Source of the DNA: DASYRM01 sp036004405
GTDB taxonomy: Bacteria > Acidobacteriota > Vicinamibacteria > Vicinamibacterales > UBA2999
Assembly (NCBI GenBank): GCA_036004405.1
Contig: DASYRM010000047.1
Span: 1-24,212 of the forward strand
Direction of reading: 5' to 3'
DNA: 24,212 nucleotides
Shown here: piece after piece, positions 1 through 7,449 of the stretch
Numbering within the stretch: the stretch's first letter is position 1
Layout: every line of letters starts with the position of its first letter
Notes under the pieces: model-generated
What the model saw: the letters and a program-made list of their open reading frames with translations, nothing else
The model's database searches: none
Told to the model about the DNA's origin: nothing
Made by a program: the position numbers and the translations under genes

Positions 1-28
1 GCGGCTCTCCAGACCCGTCCGTCAGTAC

Positions 29-124
29 GTGCACGGGCCGCCTGAAGGCGGCCCCTACGAGTGCACGGGCCGCCTGAAGGCGGCCCCTACGAGTGCACGG
101 GCCGCCTGAAGGCGGCCCCTACGA
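29..124. repeat. Three perfect tandem copies of a 32-bp palindromic (REP-like) unit
   Basis: Units lie at 29-60, 61-92 and 93-124 and are identical. Each holds an 8-bp perfect stem (GGGCCGCC / GGCGGCCC) around a TGAA loop and ends CCTACGA. The array directly abuts the stop codon of the minus-strand gene at 125, so a transcript of that operon would run into three successive strong hairpins. No T-tract follows, so it is not a classic intrinsic terminator. Related single units occur elsewhere in the window. Identity of the three copies suggests recent local amplification (inference). Confidence 0.9.
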
Positions 125-1033
125 CTACTCTGCCCAGTACAACCGCAGAGGGTTGTCGACGAGCAGCTTCTGCTGCAGCTCCGGCGTCACCGCGATCGAC
201 GGGATGTAGTCCACCAGCAGCCCATCGTCAGGCATGTGGTTCTTCAGGTTGGGGTGCGGCCAGTCCGTGCCCCACAGCACGCGGTCCGGAAAGGTTTCGA
301 CCAGGCGGCGCGCAAACGGCACCACGTCGCGGTAGGGGCGGCGCTCACCGTCGAGCGCCGGCGGCCCCGCCACCGACAGGCGTTCCGGGCAGCTCACCTT
401 CGACCAGATGTTGGGATACTCCCGCATCATCCGCACGAAGAGCTCGAACTCAGGGCCGTCCACCGGCTTCGTCACGTCGGGCCGCCCCATGTGATCGACG
501 ACCACCGTGGTCGGCAGCGTCGTGAAGAAGTCCCACAGCTCGGGCAGATCGACGGCTTCGAAATAGATCACCACGTGCCAGCCGAGCGGCGCGATGCGCT
601 GCGCGATCTCGCTCAGCACCTCGCGCGGCGTGAAGTCCACCAGCCGCTTCACGAAATTGAAGCGCGTGCCGCGCACGCCGGCCTGGTGCATCTCGCGCAG
701 CTCGGCGTCGGTGACGCTGCGGTCCACGGTGGCCACGCCTTTGGCCCGCCCGCCCGACGCGCGCAGCGCGTCCACGAGCGCGCGGTTGTCGGTGCCGTGG
801 CAGGTCGCCTGCACGATCACGTTCTTGTCGAAGCCGAGATGATCGCGCAGCGCGAAGAGCTGCTCCTTCGACACATCCACCGGCGTGTACTTACGCTCGG
901 GCGCGTACGGAAACACGTCGCCGGGGCCGAACACGTGGCAGTGTGCGTCCACGGCGCCTGACGGCACCTTGAACTGCGGGACCGACGGACTGGGGTGATA
1001 CGTGAGCCAGCCTGGCGTGACCTCGTACTTCAT
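125..1033 (-). CDS. ligI: 2-pyrone-4,6-dicarboxylate (PDC) hydrolase, LigI-like amidohydrolase
   Basis: A 302-residue TIM-barrel amidohydrolase. The N-terminal DAHCHVFGP motif (H31, H33), the DHMGRPD stretch and the C-terminal GTDWPHPN motif (D257, matching the catalytic Asp of LigI) follow the PDC hydrolase of the protocatechuate 4,5-cleavage pathway; similarity to LigI as I remember it runs the whole length, including the ending NPLRLYW. LigI hydrolyses 2-pyrone-4,6-dicarboxylate to 4-carboxy-2-hydroxymuconate in the cytoplasm. The start ATG at 1033 overlaps the TGA of the upstream gene (ATGA), which supports this start over an in-frame one at 1072. It is the last gene of the DAP operon and is followed directly by the repeat array. 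No other lig genes are present, so a related lactonase role, such as on sulfomuconolactone, remains possible. Confidence 0.82.
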   Translation of the reverse strand: MKYEVTPGWLTYHPSPSVPQFKVPSGAVDAHCHVFGPGDVFPYAPERKYTPVDVSKEQLFALRDHLGFDKNVIVQATCHGTDNRALVDALRASGGRAKGVATVDRSVTDAELREMHQAGVRGTRFNFVKRLVDFTPREVLSEIAQRIAPLGWHVVIYFEAVDLPELWDFFTTLPTTVVVDHMGRPDVTKPVDGPEFELFVRMMREYPNIWSKVSCPERLSVAGPPALDGERRPYRDVVPFARRLVETFPDRVLWGTDWPHPNLKNHMPDDGLLVDYIPSIAVTPELQQKLLVDNPLRLYWAE

Positions 1034-2427
1034 GCGACCGGCCCTTCGACCGGCAGCTTGGCCTGCTCCCACGCCGCGATGCCGCCGGCGAGCTCGCTGA
1101 CGTCGGCGATGCCGTGCGCGGCCAGCACGCTGGCGGCCACCGACGAACGGTAGCCGCCGGCGCAGTGGACGATCAGGTGGCGATCGCGCGGCACCTCGCC
1201 GATCCGCTTTTCGAGCTGCGTCAGCGGAAGGGCCAGGCTCCCGGCAATGCGGCTCTTGGCGCGCTCGCCGGGTCCTCGCACGTCGATCAGCACCGCCCCG
1301 TCACGCAGCCGCGCCGCGGCCACGTCGGGGCCGAGCCGCTCGGTGGTGCGCGTCAGCTCGGGCCGCCCGGCCAGGCTTTCAAGGCCGTGCTGCAGGTAGC
1401 CCACCACCTGGTCGAACCCGATCCGCCCGAGCCGGGTGGCCGATTCCTTCTCGGTCCCGGGGCCGGCGACGATCACCACCGGCCGTTCCGGGCTGAGCAC
1501 CGTGCCGGCCCACGTGGCGTACTGGCCCCCGAGGCCGACGTTGATGCTGCCGGCCAGGTGCGCGGCGGCAAACTCGCCGGCTTCGCGCGTATCGAGAACC
1601 TGCGCGCCCGATTCCTGCAGCGCGAGCACGCTGTCGAGCGGAATCGGCTGCACCTCGCGCGCCAGCGCCTCGTCGAGCGTCGGGCGCTCCTTGGTGTTGA
1701 GCACGGCGTCGTACGTGAAGTACGCCGGCGCGTCGGGCTGATCCGTGGTGACGAGCGTGACGAAATCGGCTTTCGACATCGGCTGCAGCGCGTAGTTGGA
1801 TTTCCGCTGCTCGCCGATGGTCGAGACCGTCTCCTTGCTGATCGCCTTGCCGCACAGCGACCCGGCCCCGTGCGCCGGGTAGACCAGGCTGCTGTCGGGC
1901 AGCGCCATCAGCTTCTGGTGCAGCGAGTCATAGAGCATGCCGCCCAGGTCCGCCGCGCTCCAGCCGAGCGCCACGCGGAGGTCCGGCCGCCCGACGTCGC
2001 CGATGAAGAGCGTGTCGCCGGTCAGCACGGCGGCCGGCACGTCGCGACTGTGCGTGTGGTCGAAGACGACCAGCGAAATCGACTCCGGCGTGTGACCTGG
2101 CGTCGAGAGCGCGCGCAACCGCACCTGCCCGAGCGAGATCTCGTCGCCGTCGGCGAGCCCCGTGAAGGCGTACTCCGCCGACGCCTTGGCGCCCAGATAG
2201 ATGCGCGCGCCGGCGCGATCTCGCAGCTCGAGGTGACCGGCGAGAAAGTCGGCGTGCAGGTGGGTGAGCACGACGTGCCCCAGGGTCAGCCCGTGCTCCT
2301 GCGCAAACGTCAGGTACTGTTCGATGTCGCGCTGCGGATCCACCACCACGGCCTGTTTGGACAGCTCGTCGGCGACGACGTAGGACGCGTGCGCAAGGCA
2401 CTTCAGATAAAACTGCTGCAGCAGCAT
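1030..2427 (-). CDS. CstB-type persulfide dioxygenase-rhodanese fusion
   Basis: A 465-residue, three-domain protein. Residues about 1-240 are an ETHE1-like metallo-beta-lactamase fold with HLHADFLAGH, GHTPES and LTGDTLF; H56, H112 and D138 fit the two-His one-Asp mononuclear iron site of persulfide dioxygenases. A first rhodanese domain (about 255-350) has VIVAGPGTE where the active Cys loop should be, so it looks inactive. The second (about 365-460) has the loop CAGGYRS with C422. This order, dioxygenase, pseudo-rhodanese, active rhodanese, matches staphylococcal CstB, which oxidises low-molecular-weight persulfides and forms thiosulfate. The predicted location is cytoplasmic. It lies 7 bp after the M20 gene and overlaps ligI by 4 bp, so it is probably cotranscribed with DAP synthesis. 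The domain call is firm; the substrate is inferred. Confidence 0.88.
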   Translation of the reverse strand: MLLQQFYLKCLAHASYVVADELSKQAVVVDPQRDIEQYLTFAQEHGLTLGHVVLTHLHADFLAGHLELRDRAGARIYLGAKASAEYAFTGLADGDEISLGQVRLRALSTPGHTPESISLVVFDHTHSRDVPAAVLTGDTLFIGDVGRPDLRVALGWSAADLGGMLYDSLHQKLMALPDSSLVYPAHGAGSLCGKAISKETVSTIGEQRKSNYALQPMSKADFVTLVTTDQPDAPAYFTYDAVLNTKERPTLDEALAREVQPIPLDSVLALQESGAQVLDTREAGEFAAAHLAGSINVGLGGQYATWAGTVLSPERPVVIVAGPGTEKESATRLGRIGFDQVVGYLQHGLESLAGRPELTRTTERLGPDVAAARLRDGAVLIDVRGPGERAKSRIAGSLALPLTQLEKRIGEVPRDRHLIVHCAGGYRSSVAASVLAAHGIADVSELAGGIAAWEQAKLPVEGPVA

Positions 2428-2434
2428 AAGGCCC

Positions 2435-3460
2435 TTACTCCCCCGTTGTCAGAAGCCGCATGGCCAGGGCCTGATACAAGTCGACCGCGTGGCGCAGCTC
2501 GTCGATCGACACGTGCTCGTGGTCGGTGTGCGCGGTGTGGATCGAGCCCGGCCCGATGAGCAGCGGGCGGCCCCAGCGCGTCAGCACCGGTATGTCGGTG
2601 GTGTAGGGAAAGACCGCCGTCTCGAATCCCGACACGCGGTGCAGGTGCACGGCCGGAATCTCGAGGATGTGCTCGAGCGCCACCAGCCCTTCCACGACCC
2701 GCAGCGCCTCGTAGATGGGCGCTCCGTCGCCGACGATCCGGAACATCAGTTCGGCCGACGCGTGCGGCGACACGACGTTCGGCGCCACGCCGCCGTCGAT
2801 CAGGCCGACGGTGTAGTGCGTGCGTCCCAGCTCGGGATCCTCGGGCAGCTCCAGTCCGCGCACGACCATCAGCGCGTCGAGCAGCTTGTCGATGGCCGAC
2901 TCGCCCAGCTCGGGAAACGACGAGTGCGCGGCGCGGCCGCTGGCGACGAGGCGCACACGCAGCATGCCGCGCGTCGCCAGCCCGAGGCGGTTGTCGGTCG
3001 GCTCGCCGTTGATGAGGAACCGGACGCCGGGCGGCGCCATCTCGTTGGCCACCTTGGCGCCGTCGCTGCCGCGTTCCTCGCCCACCACGTAGAGCAGGCC
3101 GATGCGCCGCTCACCCGCCTGGCGCAGCCGCTCGGTGGCTGCGACCTGCGCCGCCAGAATGCCCTTGGCGTCGCACACACCGCGCCCGAACAGCATCCCG
3201 TTCTCGAGGCGCGTCGAAAAGAACGGCGGCACGCAGTCGTAGTGCGTGGAGAAGACCACTTCCGGCGACGGGCCGAGGGTGGCGAACACGTTGAAGCGGC
3301 CGCCGGCTACGGGCTGTTCCTGGACGTCGTAGCCGCGATCCCGCAGGACCGCCGCCAGGAGCTGCCCGGTTTCCGTTTCCCGCCCCGTCGTGGAATCGAT
3401 GTCGGAGAGCGCGCGCGTCAGCGCCACGACGTCCACGAGATCGATGTCTACCGAATCCAT
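2435..3460 (-). CDS. dapE: M20 metallopeptidase, probable succinyl-diaminopimelate desuccinylase
   Basis: A 341-residue M20-family di-zinc hydrolase. Visible ligand motifs are STHYDCVPP, GRGVCDAKG, the GEERGSD acidic pair (general base), NGEPTD and the C-terminal HTAHTDHEH, with the dimerisation (lid) domain between. DapE cleaves N-succinyl-LL-diaminopimelate to LL-DAP and succinate. The family also includes ArgE and LysK-type deacylases; the specific call rests on position directly behind dapD. The chosen ATG at 3460 lies inside the end of dapD (13-bp overlap), matching the compact operon; the longer frame to 3538 would run deep into dapD. The aminotransferase step (DapC/ArgD) is not encoded in the window. 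Confidence 0.78.
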   Translation of the reverse strand: MDSVDIDLVDVVALTRALSDIDSTTGRETETGQLLAAVLRDRGYDVQEQPVAGGRFNVFATLGPSPEVVFSTHYDCVPPFFSTRLENGMLFGRGVCDAKGILAAQVAATERLRQAGERRIGLLYVVGEERGSDGAKVANEMAPPGVRFLINGEPTDNRLGLATRGMLRVRLVASGRAAHSSFPELGESAIDKLLDALMVVRGLELPEDPELGRTHYTVGLIDGGVAPNVVSPHASAELMFRIVGDGAPIYEALRVVEGLVALEHILEIPAVHLHRVSGFETAVFPYTTDIPVLTRWGRPLLIGPGSIHTAHTDHEHVSIDELRHAVDLYQALAMRLLTTGE

Positions 3461-4293
3461 GACTCGAGCTCCGTGCGCGCGTCGGTCTTGTCGTCGCGAT
3501 ACTTGACGATCACCGGGGTGGCCAGCGCCAGGCCCCATTCGGCGCCTTTGCCCGACGTCACCGGCCGCGTCCCCGGCACCACCACCGCGCCCTCGGGCAC
3601 GACCAGCGGCTGCCCCGGTGCGGGCTTGATGATGACGCCGTTCGGCAGATCGTAGATCGGTGTCGAGCCGGTGACGATCGTGCCAGCCGCCAGCACCGCG
3701 CGGCGCTTGACGATCGCCCCTTCATAGACGCCGCAGTTGCCGCCGATGAGGGCGTCGTCCTCGACAATCACTGGCATCGCCCCGACCGGTTCCAGCACGC
3801 CGCCGATCTGCGCGGCCGCGCTCAAATGCACGTTCGAACCGATCTGCGCGCACGAGCCGACGAGCGCGTGCGAGTCCACGAACGATCCGTCGCCGACGTA
3901 GGCGCCGACGTTGATGTACATCGGCGGCGCGCAGATGACGCCGGTGCCGACATAGGCGCCGTCGCGAATCGACGACCCGCCCGGAATGACGCGCACGCGG
4001 CTCGCGATGTCGAGCCGCTTGAGCGGCAGCGTGTCCTTGTCGAGAAACGGCCAGCGCCCTTTGCCGACACCGACGTCGATTACGTCACCCCAGCGGAGCG
4101 CGAGAAGAATCCCCTGCTTCACCCAGATGTTGACGCGCCAGCCGGTCGGCGACGAGGCGTCGGGTTCGGCCGCGCGCACGCGGCCGGCGGAGAGCTCGGC
4201 CCGGAGCCGCGCAAACGCGTCGCGGGCCTGCTGCTTCGACGCCGAGTCGCCCTGCGCGAAGAGAGTGGAGATCTCTTCGGCGAGCTCCTGCAT
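3448..4293 (-). CDS. dapD: 2,3,4,5-tetrahydropyridine-2,6-dicarboxylate N-succinyltransferase
   Basis: A 281-residue protein, the usual DapD length. An alpha-helical N-terminal domain (about 1-100) is followed by a left-handed beta-helix of hexapeptide repeats (for example the IRDGAYVGTGVICAP and VEDDALIGGNCGVYEGA stretches). The C-terminal segment has the family's VVPEGAVVVPGTRP run. It transfers succinyl from succinyl-CoA to tetrahydrodipicolinate, committing the organism to the succinylase branch. The ATG at 4293 overlaps the dapA stop by one base (TGATG), which identifies the start; the same frame is open far upstream inside dapA but that part is not real protein. The next gene overlaps its last codons. 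Cytoplasmic. Confidence 0.93.
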   Translation of the reverse strand: MQELAEEISTLFAQGDSASKQQARDAFARLRAELSAGRVRAAEPDASSPTGWRVNIWVKQGILLALRWGDVIDVGVGKGRWPFLDKDTLPLKRLDIASRVRVIPGGSSIRDGAYVGTGVICAPPMYINVGAYVGDGSFVDSHALVGSCAQIGSNVHLSAAAQIGGVLEPVGAMPVIVEDDALIGGNCGVYEGAIVKRRAVLAAGTIVTGSTPIYDLPNGVIIKPAPGQPLVVPEGAVVVPGTRPVTSGKGAEWGLALATPVIVKYRDDKTDARTELESWIR

Positions 4294-5195
4294 CAGACGC
4301 GGGCCGCCGCGCCGAGGAGCCTGAGCTTCTGCAGGATGCCCATCACGCGCTCGCGCGACGCCGGCGAGACCGGCACCATCGGCAGGCGCAGCTCGTCTTC
4401 GCAGAGGCCCATCGCCGCCATGGCCGCCTTGCACGGGGCGGGATTGCTCTCGACGAAGTTCCCGGTGAGCAGGGGCAGCAGCCAGCCCTGAAGCTTGCGC
4501 GCCGCGGCGAAGTCGCCCTTCTCGCACAGTTCGACGACCTGCACCATCTCGGCCGGCACCTCGTTGGACGCCACCGAGATGACGCCGCGGCCGCCAATCG
4601 CCATGACCGGCACGGTGATCGGGTCGTCGCCGCTGACGAGCAGGAAGCTGTCCGGGGCGTTGGCCACGATGTCGGTCATCTGGACGAGGCTGCCCGAGGC
4701 TTCCTTGATGCCGACGATGTTCGGGATCTGGGCCAGCCGCAGCACGGTGGCGACGTCGATGTTCACGCCGGTGCGCCCCTGGATGCTGTAGAGCATGATC
4801 GGCAGCCGCGTGCTCTCCGCAATCGCCTTGAAGTGCTGGTACTGCCCTTCCTGCGTCGGCTTGTTGTAGTAGGGCGATACGTGCAGCAGGCCGTCGGCGC
4901 CCACCTTTTCCATGTCGCGCGACAGCTCGATGGCTTCCCGCGTGTCGTAGCCGCCGGCGCCCGCCATGACCGGCACCTTGCCAGCGGCCTCTTGCACCAC
5001 GAGCTCCACCACGCGGAGCTTCTCGCGGTGGCTCAGCGTCGGCGATTCGCCGGTGGTGCCGCACGGCACCAGGAAGTGCACGCCCGCGTCGATCTGCCGT
5101 CGCGCCAGGCGCTTGACGGCCGTCTCATCGAGCGCGCCGCCCTTGGTGAAGGGCGTGATGAGTGCGGTGCCGACGCCGGTGAACGGAGTACGCAT
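4293..5195 (-). CDS. dapA: 4-hydroxy-tetrahydrodipicolinate synthase
   Basis: A 300-residue TIM-barrel of the DapA/NAL family. Schiff-base Lys164 lies in VGIKEASG, catalytic Tyr136 in LPIMLYS, and the GTTGESPTL and SPYYNKP motifs are present; K164 and Y136 are each three residues beyond the E. coli positions. It condenses pyruvate with aspartate semialdehyde. The family can also hold other pyruvate aldolases, but the flanking dapB and dapD settle the role. A ribosome binding site GGGAGA lies about 6 bases before the ATG. The gap of 36 bp to dapB is occupied by a palindromic repeat, the only repeat inside this operon. Confidence 0.95.
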   Translation of the reverse strand: MRTPFTGVGTALITPFTKGGALDETAVKRLARRQIDAGVHFLVPCGTTGESPTLSHREKLRVVELVVQEAAGKVPVMAGAGGYDTREAIELSRDMEKVGADGLLHVSPYYNKPTQEGQYQHFKAIAESTRLPIMLYSIQGRTGVNIDVATVLRLAQIPNIVGIKEASGSLVQMTDIVANAPDSFLLVSGDDPITVPVMAIGGRGVISVASNEVPAEMVQVVELCEKGDFAAARKLQGWLLPLLTGNFVESNPAPCKAAMAAMGLCEDELRLPMVPVSPASRERVMGILQKLRLLGAAARV

Positions 5196-5210
5196 GACGA
5201 TCTCCCTGCA

Positions 5211-5237
5211 GGCGGACCTGAAGGTCCGCCTCTACGA
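5211..5237. repeat. Palindromic REP-like unit between dapB and dapA
   Basis: Stem GGCGGACC / GGTCCGCC around a TGAA loop, followed by TCTACGA. The stem differs from the units at 29-124 but remains perfectly paired. The CTACGA tail overlaps the last codon (TCG) and stop (TAG) of dapB on the minus strand. Lying inside the operon, it could attenuate transcription or define the 3' end of an upstream mRNA segment (inference). Confidence 0.85.
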
Positions 5238-5909
5238 ATGCCCGGCCGGCGTCTGCAGGACGTCGGCCATGGTGAACCACCCCTGGCGGCCGCGAACCCA
5301 CTTCGCGGCCACGAGCGCGCCGCCCGCGAAGCCGCGGCGGTCGCGCGCCGTGTGCGAAAGCTCGATCGTATCCGAGGCGGCGTCGAACCCCACCGTATGA
5401 ACGCCTGGAATGGTGCCCGCCCGCGTGGCGGACATGTCGATGGGGCGGTCGAAGCCGGCGGCTGCCATCGAATCGCGCAGCATGAGCGCGGTGCCGGACG
5501 GGGCGTCGCGCTTGGCGGCGTGATGGGCCTCGTGAATCCAGGCGCCGTACTGCGAGTGCTGGCGCATCAGGCGGGCGGCCTCGTTGACCACCAGCTGAAA
5601 GACGTTGACCCCAATCGAGAAGTTGGCCGAGGCCACGACGCCCAGACCGGCCCGCTCGGCCTGCTGGCGAAACGCGGCGGCATGCGGCCCCCACCCGGTC
5701 GTCCCGATGACCACCGGCATCTTCAGCTCCACGTATCGCGGAAAATTCTCGAGCAGCGCCTCGGCGGTCGTGAAATCGATCGCCACGTCGGCGGCGCGCC
5801 ACTCGTCGCGCCCGTCGTCGACCCGGCCGGCCACATCGATACCCTGTTCGGCGGCCAGCGCGTCGATCAGCCTCCCCATCTTCCCGTAGCCGACGATGAG
5901 CACGTTCAC
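5232..5909 (-). CDS. dapB: 4-hydroxy-tetrahydrodipicolinate reductase
   Basis: A 225-residue DapB, somewhat shorter than the 240-270 typical of the family. The N-terminal Rossmann motif GYGKMG (residues 7-12) binds NAD(P)H, and the C-terminal signature HEAHHAAKRDAPSGT carries catalytic H129 and K133. It reduces the DapA product to tetrahydrodipicolinate. The start is GTG, sharing bases with the lysC stop (GTGA), so translation is probably coupled. Its final Ser codon and TAG stop lie within the conserved CTACGA tail of a palindromic repeat, so the repeat probably set or reset the C-terminus. Confidence 0.93.
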   Translation of the reverse strand: MNVLIVGYGKMGRLIDALAAEQGIDVAGRVDDGRDEWRAADVAIDFTTAEALLENFPRYVELKMPVVIGTTGWGPHAAAFRQQAERAGLGVVASANFSIGVNVFQLVVNEAARLMRQHSQYGAWIHEAHHAAKRDAPSGTALMLRDSMAAAGFDRPIDMSATRAGTIPGVHTVGFDAASDTIELSHTARDRRGFAGGALVAAKWVRGRQGWFTMADVLQTPAGHS

Positions 5910-7258
5910 CCGAAGAACTCCTCGTGCAGCCGCTGCATCGCGTGGGGCAGATCGCCCTGCCGCATGATGACCGTAATGTTACGCCGCGCGGCCGCCTGCG
6001 AGATCATGCGCAGCGGCACTTCTTCGAGCACGCCGACGACGCGCGCCGCGGTTTCGGGCTCGGTGCGCAGCCGATCGCCGACGGCGCAGACGAGCGCCAT
6101 CTCCGACTCCACCGCCACCTCGCCGAACGCCGAGAGCGCCTCGACGATGGCGGCGAGGTTCCGGCGATCGTCCACCGTCACCGAGACGCTGACCTCGGAG
6201 GTGGTCACCACGTCCACGGCGGTGCGGAACTTTTCGAACACTTCGAACACCTGCCGCAGGAAGCCGTAGGCCATCAGCATCCGGCTCGACGTGATGTCCA
6301 CGACCGTCAGGTCCTTCTTGCAGGCAAACGCGGTGACCGGCGTGCCCTCGCGACTGCCCGCGGCGGTAATCACGCTGCCGGTGCCCTGCGGGTGCCGCGA
6401 ATTGAGGATGCGCACGGGGATGTCGTGCTCGACCGCCGGCAGGATCGTCGCCGGGTGCAGCACCTTGGCGCCGAAATAGGCGAGCTCGGCCGCCTCGGCA
6501 AACGACAGGTGCGGGACCAGCCGCGGTTGGGCGACGACGCGCGGATCCGCCGTGAGCATCCCGTCCACGTCGGTCCAGATCTGGATCTCGCGCGCGCCGA
6601 TGCCGGCACCGACCAGCGCGCCGGAGTAGTCCGAGCCGCCGCGGCCAAGGGTGGTGGTGTGCCCATCGCGCGTCGAGGCGACGAACCCGCCGAGCACCGG
6701 CACCTGCCCCGCCGCCACCGCCGTCCCGACCGTCGCGCGCACCGCCGCATTGGTCTCGGCCGTGAGCGGCCGTGCCGACATGTGGTCGTCGGTGGTGATG
6801 ATGGCCTTGCGCGCGTCCACCCAGGTGCCGGGTAGGCCGGCGTGAACGACCGCGGCCGCCACCAGCCGGCTGCTGAGCAGCTCGCCGACGGCCGCCACCA
6901 CGTCGGACACGCTGGGCGACAGCTCGCGCAGTTCGACCAGCGTGCGGACCACCGCCACCAGCTGATCGCACTGCTCGTTGATCTGCGCTTCGAGCGCGGT
7001 GTTGCCCGGCGCCAGATCGCGCGCGGCCGCGAGGTGGCGCTCACGGACCTTCGCCACGCCGGCCATCGCGTCGTCGGCCTTCGCCGCGGACGCGTCGGCG
7101 GCAACCTTCAGCAGTCCGTCGGTGACGCCGCTCATGGCAGACACCACCACCGCGGGCCCCGAGCCATCCTGGCTGCGCGCGGTACGGACGATCTCGATGA
7201 GGCGGCGGATGGCTTCGGGGTCGGCCACCGACGTGCCGCCAAACTTCTGTACGACCAT
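5906..7258 (-). CDS. lysC: Aspartokinase (monofunctional, with C-terminal ACT domains)
   Basis: A 450-residue aspartate kinase. It opens with VVQKFGGTSV, has the GRGGSDYSGALVG and WTDVDGM nucleotide and substrate motifs, and ends with two ACT domains (from about residue 300) that normally bind lysine for feedback inhibition. No homoserine dehydrogenase domain follows. It phosphorylates aspartate, the entry step to DAP, lysine, threonine and methionine. The ATG at 7258 is chosen because the family begins at KFGGTSV; ten more in-frame codons upstream encode nothing conserved. First gene of the minus-strand operon, with a plausible extended -10 promoter at 7331-7339. Confidence 0.94.
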   Translation of the reverse strand: MVVQKFGGTSVADPEAIRRLIEIVRTARSQDGSGPAVVVSAMSGVTDGLLKVAADASAAKADDAMAGVAKVRERHLAAARDLAPGNTALEAQINEQCDQLVAVVRTLVELRELSPSVSDVVAAVGELLSSRLVAAAVVHAGLPGTWVDARKAIITTDDHMSARPLTAETNAAVRATVGTAVAAGQVPVLGGFVASTRDGHTTTLGRGGSDYSGALVGAGIGAREIQIWTDVDGMLTADPRVVAQPRLVPHLSFAEAAELAYFGAKVLHPATILPAVEHDIPVRILNSRHPQGTGSVITAAGSREGTPVTAFACKKDLTVVDITSSRMLMAYGFLRQVFEVFEKFRTAVDVVTTSEVSVSVTVDDRRNLAAIVEALSAFGEVAVESEMALVCAVGDRLRTEPETAARVVGVLEEVPLRMISQAAARRNITVIMRQGDLPHAMQRLHEEFFG

Positions 7259-7264
7259 GAGGTA

Positions 7265-7286
7265 TGAGGCGGGCCTGCAGACCCGC
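7265..7286. repeat. Degenerate palindromic repeat unit upstream of lysC
   Basis: GCGGGCCTGCAGACCCGC is an imperfect palindrome with one mismatch pair, preceded by GAG as in the other repeats (GAGGCGG). The CTACG tail is lost. It lies in the lysC leader and is probably a decayed member of the repeat family. Confidence 0.5.
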
Positions 7287-7304
7287 AACCACGAGCAGGA
7301 AAAC

Positions 7305-7321
7305 GCCCCCGACGCGGGGGC
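7305..7321 (-). terminator. G/C hairpin with short T-run in the lysC leader
   Basis: Read on the minus strand, GCCCCC pairs with GGGGGC around a 5-base loop and is followed by GTTTTCC, which has the form of a weak intrinsic terminator. It starts only a few bases after the predicted lysC transcription start, so it may instead be a 5' stabilising hairpin. No lysine-riboswitch architecture was recognised in this 66-base leader. Confidence 0.35.
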
Positions 7322-7330
7322 AAAACGATG

Positions 7331-7339
7331 TTTATAGCA
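7331..7339 (-). promoter_or_regulatory. Extended -10 promoter for lysC operon
   Basis: The minus strand reads TGCTATAAA, an extended -10 element (TGn plus TATAAA). No good -35 is seen at 17 bp, which extended -10 promoters can tolerate. The expected transcription start is near 7324, giving a leader of about 66 bases to the lysC ATG. Confidence 0.45.
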
Positions 7340-7385
7340 TGCTGGGCCGCTTCCTGCCGAGCTGCAACTTCTGCCGCACGCGTTT

Positions 7386-7440
7386 GTAGAGGCGGACCTT
7401 TAGGTCCGCCTGCAGGCGCACCTGAAGGTGCGCCTCTACG
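7386..7440. repeat. Head-to-head pair of palindromic REP-like units
   Basis: Two hairpins sit back to back. Unit 1 is GGCGGACC, loop TTTA, GGTCCGCC (7391-7410); a TGCA spacer follows; unit 2 is GGCGCACC, loop TGAA, GGTGCGCC (7415-7434). The tails point outwards (GTAGA at the left, TCTACG at the right), so the whole element is itself a larger inverted repeat. It occupies the divergent gap between lysC and the Hsp20 gene, just upstream of the sigma-54 site. It resembles the paired (BIME-like) arrangement of REP elements. Confidence 0.85.
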
Positions 7441-7449
7441 TAAAACGGG

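Noticed and set aside
29..124. CRISPR array
   Set aside because: The three 32-bp copies are directly tandem with no unique spacers, no cas genes are present, and similar single units lie elsewhere.
4833..6269. Long plus-strand open frame (478 codons) across dapA, dapB and lysC
   Set aside because: It is a shadow on the opposite strand of three well-identified genes; its translation is rich in Arg, His and Gly without family motifs, as usual in GC-rich DNA.
7259..7330. Lysine riboswitch upstream of lysC
   Set aside because: The leader is only about 66 bases and shows a single hairpin plus a decayed repeat, far too short for the five-helix lysine aptamer.
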